DNA of 64,000 nucleotides. Origin: Altererythrobacter sp. CAU 1644 (GTDB lineage: Bacteria > Pseudomonadota > Alphaproteobacteria > Sphingomonadales > Sphingomonadaceae). The stretch covers positions 372,001-436,000 of the forward strand of contig NZ_CP121106.1 of assembly GCF_029623755.1 (NCBI RefSeq), in the 5' to 3' direction. A model generated the notes under the pieces. It ran no database searches, had not been told where the DNA came from, and was given only the letters and a program-made list of their open reading frames with translations. Shown here in pieces: positions 20,813 through 28,849 of this stretch (the stretch's first letter is position 1; every line of letters starts with the position of its first letter). The position numbers and the translations under genes were made by a program.

Positions 20813-21928
20813 ATGGACGTTATTGCCGGTCGGATACCGAATTTCGATTTCAAACGTCTGATACCAAGACGCGAAGACGTGCTCATCGTTTCCTTCGTCG
20901 CACTCATCGGTGTGGCGATCAATCGCTACGTCGCCAGCATCGGCGGTCCGGACATTCCGTTCTACGCCTATCTTCCAAGCCTGAATTTCTACATTCTGGC
21001 TATCATCTCTTACATCTGCGCCGCCGCAAGTTATCTGCTGATCCGCTACCGCCCGACCGAACCCACCAAGTTTCTGATCGGCTCGCCCGAGGCGACGCGG
21101 CTGTGGAAGGGTATCGTGATCGGGCTTCCGCCGATCGTGGCGCTCGCCTTCTACATGCCGAGCTTCTCGCTGATCAAAAGCAGCATCCCGCTGATCAACG
21201 ACTATGGCTGGGACGCCCGGTTCATCGAATGGGATCGCGCGCTCCACGGCGACGATCCGTGGCGGATCCTGCAGCCAATCCTCGGTTTCCCGATCATCAC
21301 CTCGATTCTCGCCAAGCTGTACCACGCGTGGTTTCTGCTGATCTATTTCGGTTCGATGTACTTCGCTTTCCTCGTCGAGGATCGCCGGCTGCGCTATCGC
21401 TACCTGTTCTCCTATTTCGTGATGTGGACCATCGGCGGCATGGCTATGGCCGTCGGCTTCGCATCGGTGGGGCCGTGCTTCCTCGAGCCGGTTTTCGGCA
21501 GCACCTACTTCAGCGAACAGATGAGATATCTGTACGCCGCCAATGACATCTATCCGGTCGACGTCCTGGAGGTGCAGCAGGAAATCCTGAACTGGTACGA
21601 AACGAAGAACTACGGCCTTGGCCGCGGCATCTCAGCGATGCCGTCGATGCATGTCGCGCTCGCCTTCCTCTTCTTCCTCGGCATCCGCAGGGTGTCCAAG
21701 CTGGCAGGTTGGTTCTTCGGGATTTTCGCCTTCCTGATCCAGATCGCCTCCGTGCACCTTGGCTATCACTACGCCATCGACGGTTACGTTTCGATCGTGC
21801 TGGTTGGCGGCGTCTGGTGGGCGATGGGCAAGGCGGTTCCCTACATCGTCGCCGAGGAGGGCAACACCTCGTCAAAGGCGCGTGAACCGGGTCTCGTACC
21901 GACCTCTGAAGAGACAGCGCTGGCTTAG
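20813..21928 (+). CDS. PAP2-superfamily membrane protein (second of two)
   Basis: 371 residues with multiple hydrophobic segments. The motifs MPSMHVALAFLFFLGIRR and LGYHYAIDGYVSIVLV carry the catalytic histidines and Asp of PAP2 enzymes in the Aur1-like arrangement, with an inserted periplasmic loop (SVGPCFLEPVFGS). The start is ATG 20813 after a G-rich GGGGGG sequence. It and the upstream gene share the same overall architecture but differ clearly in sequence, so if they are paralogues the duplication is old. Likely role: cleavage or transfer at a lipid phosphate head group in the inner membrane. Confidence 0.8.
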   Translation: MDVIAGRIPNFDFKRLIPRREDVLIVSFVALIGVAINRYVASIGGPDIPFYAYLPSLNFYILAIISYICAAASYLLIRYRPTEPTKFLIGSPEATRLWKGIVIGLPPIVALAFYMPSFSLIKSSIPLINDYGWDARFIEWDRALHGDDPWRILQPILGFPIITSILAKLYHAWFLLIYFGSMYFAFLVEDRRLRYRYLFSYFVMWTIGGMAMAVGFASVGPCFLEPVFGSTYFSEQMRYLYAANDIYPVDVLEVQQEILNWYETKNYGLGRGISAMPSMHVALAFLFFLGIRRVSKLAGWFFGIFAFLIQIASVHLGYHYAIDGYVSIVLVGGVWWAMGKAVPYIVAEEGNTSSKAREPGLVPTSEETALA

Positions 21929-22033
21929 GAAAAAAATAAGCTTTCCGATTTATTCACCAACCTTCGAGAGGCGCTGTTCGCCATAGAGCGACAAAGCCGA
22001 GCTTGAAGAAAGTTTCGTCCTAGGGGGCTTGGA

Positions 22034-23575
22034 ATGACGGCATTTGGCAGGAAGAACGGACCGGGGGGAATGAAGCCCGGCGCACGTCCCTCCTTCGGTG
22101 TGGCCAGGCCCATGACGGGCGGCTCAGGCGCTTCTGCCGACAAGGGCGCCCAGGGCGGCGAACAGTTCCCGCCGCTTCCCGATGACGAAAACGCCGCGCC
22201 GGTGCCTTCGCCCGCCCCGAGCGGCGGTGGCAACAAGTCGCAAGACGACGCGATGGCGCGCCTGACCGATCGCATGAATGCCGATCATTCCGGTCATTCC
22301 GAGGTCGGCGGGTTCGAGGCCAGCGTCCACAAGATCAAGGAGCAGGTGCTGCCGCGTCTGCTCGAACGCGTCGATCCCGAAGCGGCCGCCAGCCTTTCGA
22401 AGGAAGAGCTGTCGGAAGAATTCCGCCCGATCATCATGGAAGTTCTGGCCGAGCTCAAGGTCACGCTCAACCGCCGCGAACAATTCGCGCTCGAGAAGGT
22501 GCTGATTGACGAGTTGCTTGGCTTCGGCCCGCTCGAGGAATTGCTCAACGACCCGGATATCTCGGATATCATGGTCAACGGCCCCGACCAGACCTATGTC
22601 GAAAAGAAGGGCAAGCTGGTCATCGCGCCGATCAAGTTCCGCGACGAACAACACCTGTTCCAGATCGCACAGCGCATCGTGAACCAGGTCGGCCGCCGCG
22701 TCGACCAGACCACGCCGCTCGCCGACGCCCGCTTGAAGGATGGTTCGCGTGTCAACGTGATCGTGCCGCCGCTTTCGCTGCGCGGCACCGCGATCTCCAT
22801 TCGTAAGTTCTCCGAGAAACCGATCACCTTGGACATGCTCAAGGAATTCGGCTCGATGAGCGAGAAAATGTGTACCGCGCTCAAGATCGCGGGCGCTTGC
22901 CGCATGAACATCGTCATCTCGGGCGGTACCGGTTCGGGTAAGACGACCATGCTCAACGCCCTGTCGAAGATGATCGACCCGGGCGAACGCGTGCTGACCA
23001 TCGAAGACGCGGCCGAACTTCGGCTGCAGCAGCCGCACTGGCTGCCGCTCGAAACGCGTCCGCCGAACCTTGAAGGCCAGGGCGCCATCACCATCGGCGA
23101 CCTCGTCAAGAACGCCCTGCGTATGCGTCCTGACCGCATCATCCTGGGCGAAATTCGTGGCGCGGAATGTTTCGACCTTCTCGCCGCCATGAACACGGGC
23201 CACGACGGCTCCATGTGTACGCTCCACGCCAACTCGCCGCGCGAGTGCCTGGGCCGTATGGAAAACATGATCCTGATGGGCGACATCAAGATTCCGAAGG
23301 AAGCCATTTCACGCCAGATCGCGGAATCGGTCGACCTGATCGTGCAGGTCAAGCGCCTTCGCGACGGTTCGCGCCGCACAACCAACATCACGGAAGTGAT
23401 CGGGATGGAAGGCGACGTGATCGTGACGCAGGAACTGTTCAAGTTCGAGTATCTCGACGAGAGCGAGGACGGCAAGATCCTGGGCGAATTCCGCAGCCAG
23501 GGCCTGCGCCCCTACACGCTGGAAAAGGCGCGGCAATTCGGCTTCGATCAGGCGTATCTGGAGGCGTGCCTCTAA
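22034..23575 (+). CDS. cpaF: CpaF/TadA-family secretion ATPase
   Basis: 513 residues. A Gly/Pro-rich disordered N-terminus (about 75 residues) leads into the CpaF N-terminal helical domain and a type II/IV secretion ATPase core with Walker A GGTGSGKTT (about residue 299), Asp box, LRMRPDRIILGEIRG (Walker B) and the His box with CTLHANSPRE. CpaF hexamers power assembly and retraction of Tad/Flp pili. The start ATG 22034 follows AGGGGG. No other cpa/tad genes (cpaA-E, tadB/C, flp) are in the window, so it stands apart from its usual operon here. Confidence 0.95.
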   Translation: MTAFGRKNGPGGMKPGARPSFGVARPMTGGSGASADKGAQGGEQFPPLPDDENAAPVPSPAPSGGGNKSQDDAMARLTDRMNADHSGHSEVGGFEASVHKIKEQVLPRLLERVDPEAAASLSKEELSEEFRPIIMEVLAELKVTLNRREQFALEKVLIDELLGFGPLEELLNDPDISDIMVNGPDQTYVEKKGKLVIAPIKFRDEQHLFQIAQRIVNQVGRRVDQTTPLADARLKDGSRVNVIVPPLSLRGTAISIRKFSEKPITLDMLKEFGSMSEKMCTALKIAGACRMNIVISGGTGSGKTTMLNALSKMIDPGERVLTIEDAAELRLQQPHWLPLETRPPNLEGQGAITIGDLVKNALRMRPDRIILGEIRGAECFDLLAAMNTGHDGSMCTLHANSPRECLGRMENMILMGDIKIPKEAISRQIAESVDLIVQVKRLRDGSRRTTNITEVIGMEGDVIVTQELFKFEYLDESEDGKILGEFRSQGLRPYTLEKARQFGFDQAYLEACL

Positions 23576-23589
23576 GGCACCGGGTCGGC

Positions 23590-23829
23590 CTAGCCGGCAA
23601 TCACCCTTGGCAGGGCGAGCGCCAGCATACCGCCACCGATAATCATGCAACCGATGAAGATGCTGGTCCACGGGATCCAGCCGACCCTGCGGATGCGTTC
23701 AAACGGATCGCGCCGGTTGCGGCGCTTTTCGGCATAAAGCGCCAGGAACGCGGCCAACAGGAATCCGGCACCCCACAGCGCCAAAATGTCGGCATCGCTG
23801 GCAAACGTGAGAAATTCGGGCATTGTCAT
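23590..23829 (-). CDS. Small membrane protein of unknown function
   Basis: About 79 residues with two hydrophobic helices (ILALWGAGFLLAAFLALYA and WIPWTSIFIGCMIIGGGMLA) separated by a strongly basic loop (EKRRNRRDPFERIRR). I do not recognise a family. The frame runs to 23895, but the ATG at 23829 or 23823 gives the natural start. It is convergent with cpaF (14 bases apart) and its start region faces the DMT transporter gene. Composition and codon use look normal for the genome, so it is probably real. Confidence 0.6.
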   Translation of the reverse strand: MTMPEFLTFASDADILALWGAGFLLAAFLALYAEKRRNRRDPFERIRRVGWIPWTSIFIGCMIIGGGMLALALPRVIAG

Positions 23830-23911
23830 TGCGCCCACGCAAATGGGGAAGCGGATCGCAACGCACAATAGCGCCCTTTGCAGCTTTTGACACACAGGCT
23901 ACGGCACGGCG

Positions 23912-24817
23912 GTGAGCGCTCCTGCCCGCCAACGCCCTCTTATGGCACTGTCTCTCCGGCTGGTGGCTGCTGCGCTGCTCGCGCTGCTGCTGGCCCTCGT
24001 CAAGCTTGCCTCGGAAAGCGGGCTTGCCCTGCCTGAGATACTGTTCTGGCGGCAGTTGCCCACCATTGCGCTTATCCCTCTCTTCCTGTGGTTACAGAGA
24101 TCATTGAAGAAGCTGTCGACGCAGCGCCTTCCCCAGCACGGTGTCCGAGCCGCGATCGGGATCGTCGCCATGTCTCTCAATTTCGGAGCAGTGACCCTCC
24201 TCCCCCTCGCCGAGGCCACGACATTCGGTTTTACCTCCGCAATCTGGGCCGTAATCCTGTCCGCCATAGTGCTGCGCGAGCGGGTTGGGCTGTGGCGCTG
24301 GAGCGCCGTCACGCTCGGTTTTCTGGGCGTCATCATCATTGCCCAGCCGGGCGACGGGCATGTTCCGCTGTTCGGGGCGGCGGTCGCGCTCGCCAGCGCA
24401 TTCACCATCGCGATCATCTCCATCTACATTCGCGATCTTGCGCAGACCGAGGATTCGATCACCATCGTCTTCTATTTCGCCCTCTTTACGACCCCCTTGC
24501 TGACATTGGTCCTGCCCTGGTTCTGGACCGCCAAATCGCCGGAGCAATGGGCCTTGCTGGGCGCCATCGGGCTCGTCGGCCTTGTAGGACAAATCCTGCT
24601 CACGGCGGCGCTGCGTTTCGGGCAGGTCGCAAGCGTCATTGTGATGGATTATTCCTCGCTGGTCTGGGCGACATTGCTCGGGTGGGCTGTGTTCGACCGT
24701 CTGCCACCGGCCATCACCTGGATCGGCGCGCCGCTGATCATTGGTGCCGGGTTGTTGATTGCCTGGCGCGAACACCGACTGGCGCTGGGCCCCCGCGCCA
24801 ATCTTGCAAATGGTTAG
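23912..24817 (+). CDS. DMT-superfamily (EamA) transporter
   Basis: 301 residues with ten hydrophobic segments in two EamA repeats; FGAVTLLPLAEATTFGFTSAIWAVILSAIVLRE is the usual end of the first repeat (given here in pieces: LPLAEATTFGFTSA and ILSAIVLRERVG), and VASVIVMDYSSLVWATLLGW that of the second. The group exports or imports small metabolites; the substrate is unknown. The start is GTG 23912, with ATG 23942 as an alternative. Its last codons overlap the first base of an EcfG-type promoter that drives the next gene. Confidence 0.85.
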   Translation: MSAPARQRPLMALSLRLVAAALLALLLALVKLASESGLALPEILFWRQLPTIALIPLFLWLQRSLKKLSTQRLPQHGVRAAIGIVAMSLNFGAVTLLPLAEATTFGFTSAIWAVILSAIVLRERVGLWRWSAVTLGFLGVIIIAQPGDGHVPLFGAAVALASAFTIAIISIYIRDLAQTEDSITIVFYFALFTTPLLTLVLPWFWTAKSPEQWALLGAIGLVGLVGQILLTAALRFGQVASVIVMDYSSLVWATLLGWAVFDRLPPAITWIGAPLIIGAGLLIAWREHRLALGPRANLANG

Positions 24818-24841
24818 GAACCGCCACGGTTCTAGGACGTT
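24817..24841 (+). promoter_or_regulatory. EcfG-type general-stress promoter of the entericidin gene
   Basis: GGAAC at 24817-24821, a 16-base spacer and CGTT at 24838-24841 match the alphaproteobacterial EcfG consensus GGAAC-N16/17-CGTT exactly. The site lies 43 bases upstream of the entericidin start codon, the spacing expected of a promoter with a short leader. Confidence 0.7.
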
Positions 24842-24883
24842 AACACTGTTCGAACGCCAAAATCGTCCGCAAGGAGAGAACTA

Positions 24884-25015
24884 ATGAACGTCCGCAAGAT
24901 CATGATCGCCGCCGCGCTCACCGCGATGACTATGTCGGCAGCCGCATGCAACACCGTTCGCGGTGCAGGTCAGGACCTTGAGTCCGTCGCCAACGACGTC
25001 GACGAAGCCACCTGA
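24884..25015 (+). CDS. Entericidin EcnA/B-family small lipoprotein
   Basis: 43 residues. MNVRKIMIAAALTAMTMS leads to the lipobox SAAAC (Cys at 22), then NTVRGAGQDLESVANDVDEA, the short polar tail typical of entericidins (C-NTxxGxGxD). In enterobacteria these outer-membrane lipoproteins form an antidote/toxin pair linked to stationary-phase lysis; in alphaproteobacteria single copies are common members of the EcfG stress regulon, which fits the promoter found upstream. An AAGGAG ribosome site precedes the ATG. A hairpin terminator follows about 50 bases after the stop, so it is a monocistronic unit. Confidence 0.88.
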   Translation: MNVRKIMIAAALTAMTMSAAACNTVRGAGQDLESVANDVDEAT

Positions 25016-25065
25016 GCAAGATCTCAAAACCGAGCCTTCGAGGTCGCGCTTGAGGGTTAATCGAG

Positions 25066-25096
25066 AGCCCGTCAGTAATGGCGGGCTTTCTCTTTT
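25066..25096 (+). terminator. Terminator of the entericidin gene
   Basis: AGCCCG at 25066-25071 pairs with CGGGCT at 25082-25087 over a 10-base loop and is followed by TTCTCTTTT. The stem is short but the T-rich tail is convincing. Confidence 0.65.
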
Positions 25097-25109
25097 CCGG
25101 GGTCAGGTG

Positions 25110-25715
25110 TCACCCCTTGCGGAAGACCAGGATTAAGTTGTTCGCAGGCATTGAAATCCTCGCCGAACGCTCGAATCTGTGGCGCGCAGCCAGCGCGTCG
25201 ATATCAGCCAGGCGGCGCAATCCCCAAGCTGGGTTACGCGCCCTCAGCCCGGCGTCGAAAGCGAGGTTGCTCGGTACGGTTTCGACGTCGTCTTCCAGGT
25301 AGGGCCCGTAGAGTATCAGCGGCGCCGTGCCCTCCAAAACCCGCGCCGCCCCGGCAAACAATCCCTCGGTGGCTTCCCAGGGGCTGATATGAACCATGTT
25401 ACAGCAGAGCACCGCATCACAAGATGAGACTGGCCAATCCTTGCTTATCGCATCGAGCATGATCGGCTCGCGCAGATTCGCTCCCTGTTGATCTTCGCGC
25501 CACGCCGCGATTGAGGACAGCGCGCCGGGATCGGGATCGCTCGGCTGCCAATCGAGCGAGGGAAAACGTCCGGCAAGATAGAGCGCATGTTCGCCAGTGC
25601 CGCTCGCTACCTCCAACACGAGGCCGCGCGCGGGCAGCTGCTCGGCCAATACGTCACCAATCGGCACGCGATTGCGCGCCGCTGCAGGCGCTTCTCTCTT
25701 GGCACTGCTGGGCAT
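25110..25715 (-). CDS. DUF938 SAM-dependent methyltransferase-like protein
   Basis: 201 residues from ATG 25715; the frame is open further upstream but without similarity. VLEVASGTGEHALYLAGRFP is the SAM-binding motif I, DAVLCCNMVHISPWEATEGL motif IV, then LILYGPYLEDD and the DUF938 end NLILVFRKG. Members are predicted methyltransferases of unknown substrate. It lies 4 bases after the acyl-CoA ligase stop and is probably cotranscribed with it, but the pairing does not by itself reveal a pathway. Confidence 0.85.
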   Translation of the reverse strand: MPSSAKREAPAAARNRVPIGDVLAEQLPARGLVLEVASGTGEHALYLAGRFPSLDWQPSDPDPGALSSIAAWREDQQGANLREPIMLDAISKDWPVSSCDAVLCCNMVHISPWEATEGLFAGAARVLEGTAPLILYGPYLEDDVETVPSNLAFDAGLRARNPAWGLRRLADIDALAARHRFERSARISMPANNLILVFRKG

Positions 25716-25719
25716 GTGA

Positions 25720-27276
25720 CTAGCTGACCTGCCGCTCCTGCCCTTCCCAATAGGGCTTGCGCAGTTCGCGGCGCAGGATCTTGCCCGACGGATTGCGCGG
25801 CATCTCGGGGATGACATCGATCGACTTGGGCACCTTGAATGGCGCGATGCGTTCGCGCGTCCAGGCGATGATATCGCCCGGATCGCATTCGGTGCCGGGC
25901 TTGGCGACCACGCAGGCCTTGACCTCTTCGCCCCATCGCTCGCTGGGAACCCCGATCACCGCGACCTCTGCCACTGCTGGGTGGCCATAAATCGCGCTTT
26001 CGACCTCGGCGGGATAGACGTTCTCGCCGCCGGAGATGATCATGTCCTTGATGCGGTCCTGGATGTAGATGTAGCCGTCGTCGTCCATGAAGGCGGCATC
26101 GCCAGTATGCAGCCAGCCGCCCTCATCGATCGTCTGCGCGGTTGCCTGCGGTAGCTTCCAATAGCCGGGGGTATTGGACGGCGAGTGAATGCATACCTCG
26201 CCGATTTCGCCCCGCGGCAGTTCGGTGTTCTCCGGTCCCCGAACCTGGATTTCCACTCCTGGCACCGCCTTCCCGGCGGATCGCATACGGTCATTTCCGG
26301 CCAGTTCGTGGTCTTCGGGTGGGAGGATGGAAATCGTGCCCGAGGTCTCGGTCATCCCATAAGCCTGAAGGAAACCGGCGTTGGGCATGGTGCGCACCGA
26401 TTCCTTGAGCAGCTCAAGCGGCATCGGAGCCGCACCGTACATCAAATATTTGAGATGGCTAAAATCGGTTTCCGGCGCTCGTGGATGTTGCACCACCATC
26501 TGCAATGCGGCCGGTACGATGAACATGTGGGTCGCGCCATTCTCGATCGCCTCAAGCACCCCGACCGGCGTGAACTCGGCCTGCACCAGCGCGCGAATGC
26601 CGCCGGCAATCGAGATATTGATGAGGCCGGTGCCCCCGATATGCGCGCAGGGCATGGCAACCAGCATGCAGTCGCTCGGCTCGAAGTAGTTCCACGGCAG
26701 ATCCGCTTCGAGCGCATGGTTGCGCAGGCCAAGCAGGTTCGCATTGGTAAGCACCGCCCCCTTGGGATTGCCGGTCGTGCCCGAGGTGTAGAGCTGCAGC
26801 ACCGGATCGTCCTCTCCGGCAGGTTCGAATTCGGCCGGGTCGCAGGAAGCGACAAGCGAACGGGCTTGCTCTGCGTGGATCACTTCCGGAGATGCAGGCA
26901 CCACGTTCGCCACTTTCGTCGCAGTCTCGAGAAACTCCTCGCCGCAGAACACGAGCTTCGCCCCGGTATCCTGCAAGATGTAGGCGACTTCCGGAGGAGC
27001 GAGGCGCCAGCCGATCGGCACCATGACGACGCCGTAGCGCGCAGCCGCCATGTAGAGCATGCAATAGAGATCGGAGTTCTTGCCGAACCACGCGATCCGG
27101 TCACCCTTGGCCACGCCTCTCGATCGAAACAGTGCAATTATCCGGCGCGAGAGCTCTTCAAGCTCGCCAAAATCGGTAATCCGGCCGTCCTGTTCCAGGG
27201 CCGCACCATTGGGCCGTTCGGCGGCCCAGAAGCGCAGGATTTCGTCAAAGGTGATGTATCTGTGATCGCCCTTCAT
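25720..27276 (-). CDS. AMP-dependent acyl-CoA synthetase/ligase
   Basis: 518 residues from ATG 27276 (GGAGAGG upstream); the longer open frame to 27960 overlaps another gene and is not coding. ANL-superfamily motifs are clear: LYTSGTTGNPKGAVLT (P-loop), YGMTETSGTISIL (A5), GWLHTGDAAFMDDDGYIYIQ (A7), DRIKDMIISGGENVYPAEVE (A8) and PSGKILRREL with the catalytic Lys. It activates a carboxylic acid with ATP and CoA; the acid (fatty or aromatic) is not predictable. It is followed by the DUF938 gene at 4 bases. Confidence 0.93.
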   Translation of the reverse strand: MKGDHRYITFDEILRFWAAERPNGAALEQDGRITDFGELEELSRRIIALFRSRGVAKGDRIAWFGKNSDLYCMLYMAAARYGVVMVPIGWRLAPPEVAYILQDTGAKLVFCGEEFLETATKVANVVPASPEVIHAEQARSLVASCDPAEFEPAGEDDPVLQLYTSGTTGNPKGAVLTNANLLGLRNHALEADLPWNYFEPSDCMLVAMPCAHIGGTGLINISIAGGIRALVQAEFTPVGVLEAIENGATHMFIVPAALQMVVQHPRAPETDFSHLKYLMYGAAPMPLELLKESVRTMPNAGFLQAYGMTETSGTISILPPEDHELAGNDRMRSAGKAVPGVEIQVRGPENTELPRGEIGEVCIHSPSNTPGYWKLPQATAQTIDEGGWLHTGDAAFMDDDGYIYIQDRIKDMIISGGENVYPAEVESAIYGHPAVAEVAVIGVPSERWGEEVKACVVAKPGTECDPGDIIAWTRERIAPFKVPKSIDVIPEMPRNPSGKILRRELRKPYWEGQERQVS

Positions 27277-27362
27277 GGCCTCTCCGCAATCTTCCCGTTC
27301 CTCAGCGTGAGTTATGACAAGATTCTTGCCCCACCGCCAGCCAAGCCGGTAGGCGCGATAAG

Positions 27363-27815
27363 CTAGGTCCAGCGACCCAGCGCGCGGGCGCGGCGTTCGC
27401 GCACCAAAAGCCACAGGAACAGCCCCAATGGGCCAGCTATGAAAGTCGCCAGCAGGATGGGTGCCTGGACAATCCGCGAGAACTCCTTGGCGTCGGCATC
27501 GCGCGCGATCCAGATGCCCACGAAAAGATCGAAGGCGAGATAGTGCGTCCAGCCCACGGTGATCCCGCCATCGCTGGCGAATATCGCCCGCACTCCTTCG
27601 ATCGAGCTGAAGTTCCCCTGCACCTCTCCGCCAACGGGATCCACGACCCCGGTAACGATCCCGATCAACCCCGCCGCATAGACGAAACACATCAGGCCGA
27701 CCCCGAGGTAAAGCAGCGATGCCAATACGAACGGCTTCCTCGGGAGAATGATCAGGACCACCCAACAAAGCATGGCGATGAGGTTCACCGCACCGAATAT
27801 CGCATCCCAGCTCAT
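27363..27815 (-). CDS. ABA4-like (DUF4281) membrane protein
   Basis: 150 residues with four hydrophobic helices. The pattern WDAIFGAVNLIAMLCWVVLI, followed by GGITVGWTHYLAFDLFVGIW and the end PLGLFLWLLVRE, matches the ABA4-like family named after plant ABA-deficient 4, needed for neoxanthin formation. Bacterial homologues are uncharacterised; a role in carotenoid or isoprenoid chemistry is inference from the plant case. The gene overlaps the upstream symporter-family gene by 4 bases (ATGA type), so the two are coupled. Confidence 0.8.
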   Translation of the reverse strand: MSWDAIFGAVNLIAMLCWVVLIILPRKPFVLASLLYLGVGLMCFVYAAGLIGIVTGVVDPVGGEVQGNFSSIEGVRAIFASDGGITVGWTHYLAFDLFVGIWIARDADAKEFSRIVQAPILLATFIAGPLGLFLWLLVRERRARALGRWT

Positions 27816-28801
27816 TCGTTCTCTCCTGTCTCGCTAGATCCGCCGAACCTGCGCCACAGCGCCGCAAGCAAGCTGCCGATAACCACATGATAGAGCGCCG
27901 ATACTGCGCTCGGCACAGGCGCCAGCGCCGCCTGCATCGGCGTGGCGAACTGCGCGCCAAAGCTCGGCGCCGATGCCAGTGTTGATCCCAGCCCGCTGTT
28001 CTGCATCCCGACCTCGATCGAACAGGTTCGCGCCTCCGCTTCGGCGAACCCCAACCACCGCGTGATCAGATAGCCCAGCGCAAAGCCCGTCGCATGCAGC
28101 AGGAACAGCGCCACCAGCAGCACGCCGGCATGTTCGATGATCAGCGTCTTGGATTGAGCGATGATTCCGCCGACGATCAGCACCACGCCGATAACCGATG
28201 CTAATGGTGAGATAGTCGCGATGCGCGCTGTCGTAGTCGGAAATAGCCGGTTGAGTAGTACTCCGGCGATCACGGGTAGCAACACGACCGTCACCATGCC
28301 CCTGAACAGTGCCCACCGATCGATCTCGACGAACACACCGGCGAGCCAGCCGGTGAGCAGCGGGGTGGCAATGATCGCAATCATAGTCGATGCCAGGGTC
28401 ATCGTTACCGAAAGCGCCAGGTTTGCGCGCGCCAGATAGGTCACGACATTCGACGCGGTCCCTCCGGGACAACATGCGACAAGGATCAGCCCTACAGCCA
28501 GCCCGGTCTCGAGTCCGAAGATCGTCGCGAAGCCTACGCCTGCCATCGGCATCACGGTGAATTGCAGGCCCACGCCAGCCGCAACGGCGCGTGGCATCGT
28601 GAGGACCCTGCGAAAGTCCTGCGGACTCAACGTCAATCCCATGCCGAGCATGATGACGCCCAGCAGAACGCTCACCAGCGATTGGCCAAAGGGCTGGAAG
28701 GTCCCGTCGACCACCCACAGAAAGTGCGGCGGCACGAACCACGCCCAGGCGGAACCCAAGACGGTCCAGAATGCGAACAGGTTCGTCGCTTGGCGGATCA
28801 A
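27812..28801 (-). CDS. Bile acid:sodium symporter-family (BASS) transporter
   Basis: 329 residues with about ten hydrophobic segments. The core motifs LLGVIMLGMGLTLSPQDFRR, LVACCPGGTASNVVTYLARA and RTCSIEVGMQNSGLGSTLA are diagnostic for the BASS family (ASBT fold), which couple Na+ uptake to organic anions such as bile acids, pantothenate or pyruvate. Another open frame covering the same region on this strand is a shadow. The only in-frame start near the conserved N-terminus is a TTG at 28801, with AAGGGGAGG 5 bases upstream held in the loop of a hairpin. It precedes and overlaps the ABA4-like gene. Confidence 0.88.
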   Translation of the reverse strand: MIRQATNLFAFWTVLGSAWAWFVPPHFLWVVDGTFQPFGQSLVSVLLGVIMLGMGLTLSPQDFRRVLTMPRAVAAGVGLQFTVMPMAGVGFATIFGLETGLAVGLILVACCPGGTASNVVTYLARANLALSVTMTLASTMIAIIATPLLTGWLAGVFVEIDRWALFRGMVTVVLLPVIAGVLLNRLFPTTTARIATISPLASVIGVVLIVGGIIAQSKTLIIEHAGVLLVALFLLHATGFALGYLITRWLGFAEAEARTCSIEVGMQNSGLGSTLASAPSFGAQFATPMQAALAPVPSAVSALYHVVIGSLLAALWRRFGGSSETGENE

Positions 28802-28825
28802 ATGCCCCTCCCCTTCGGGGCATTG
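28802..28825 (-). promoter_or_regulatory. Hairpin directly before the symporter start codon
   Basis: On the minus strand AATGCCCC and GGGGCATT form a perfect 8-bp stem whose 8-base loop GAAGGGGA contains part of the Shine-Dalgarno sequence, and which ends immediately before the TTG start. There is no T-tract, so it does not look like a terminator; it could limit translation of the symporter. Confidence 0.4.
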
Positions 28826-28849
28826 CCTAGCCTAGCGCCCGGGTCGTGC

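Noticed and set aside
27834-28823. Second long minus-strand frame over the BASS transporter
   Set aside because: Same strand, different frame; the translation is not membrane-like, while the other frame carries the BASS motifs.
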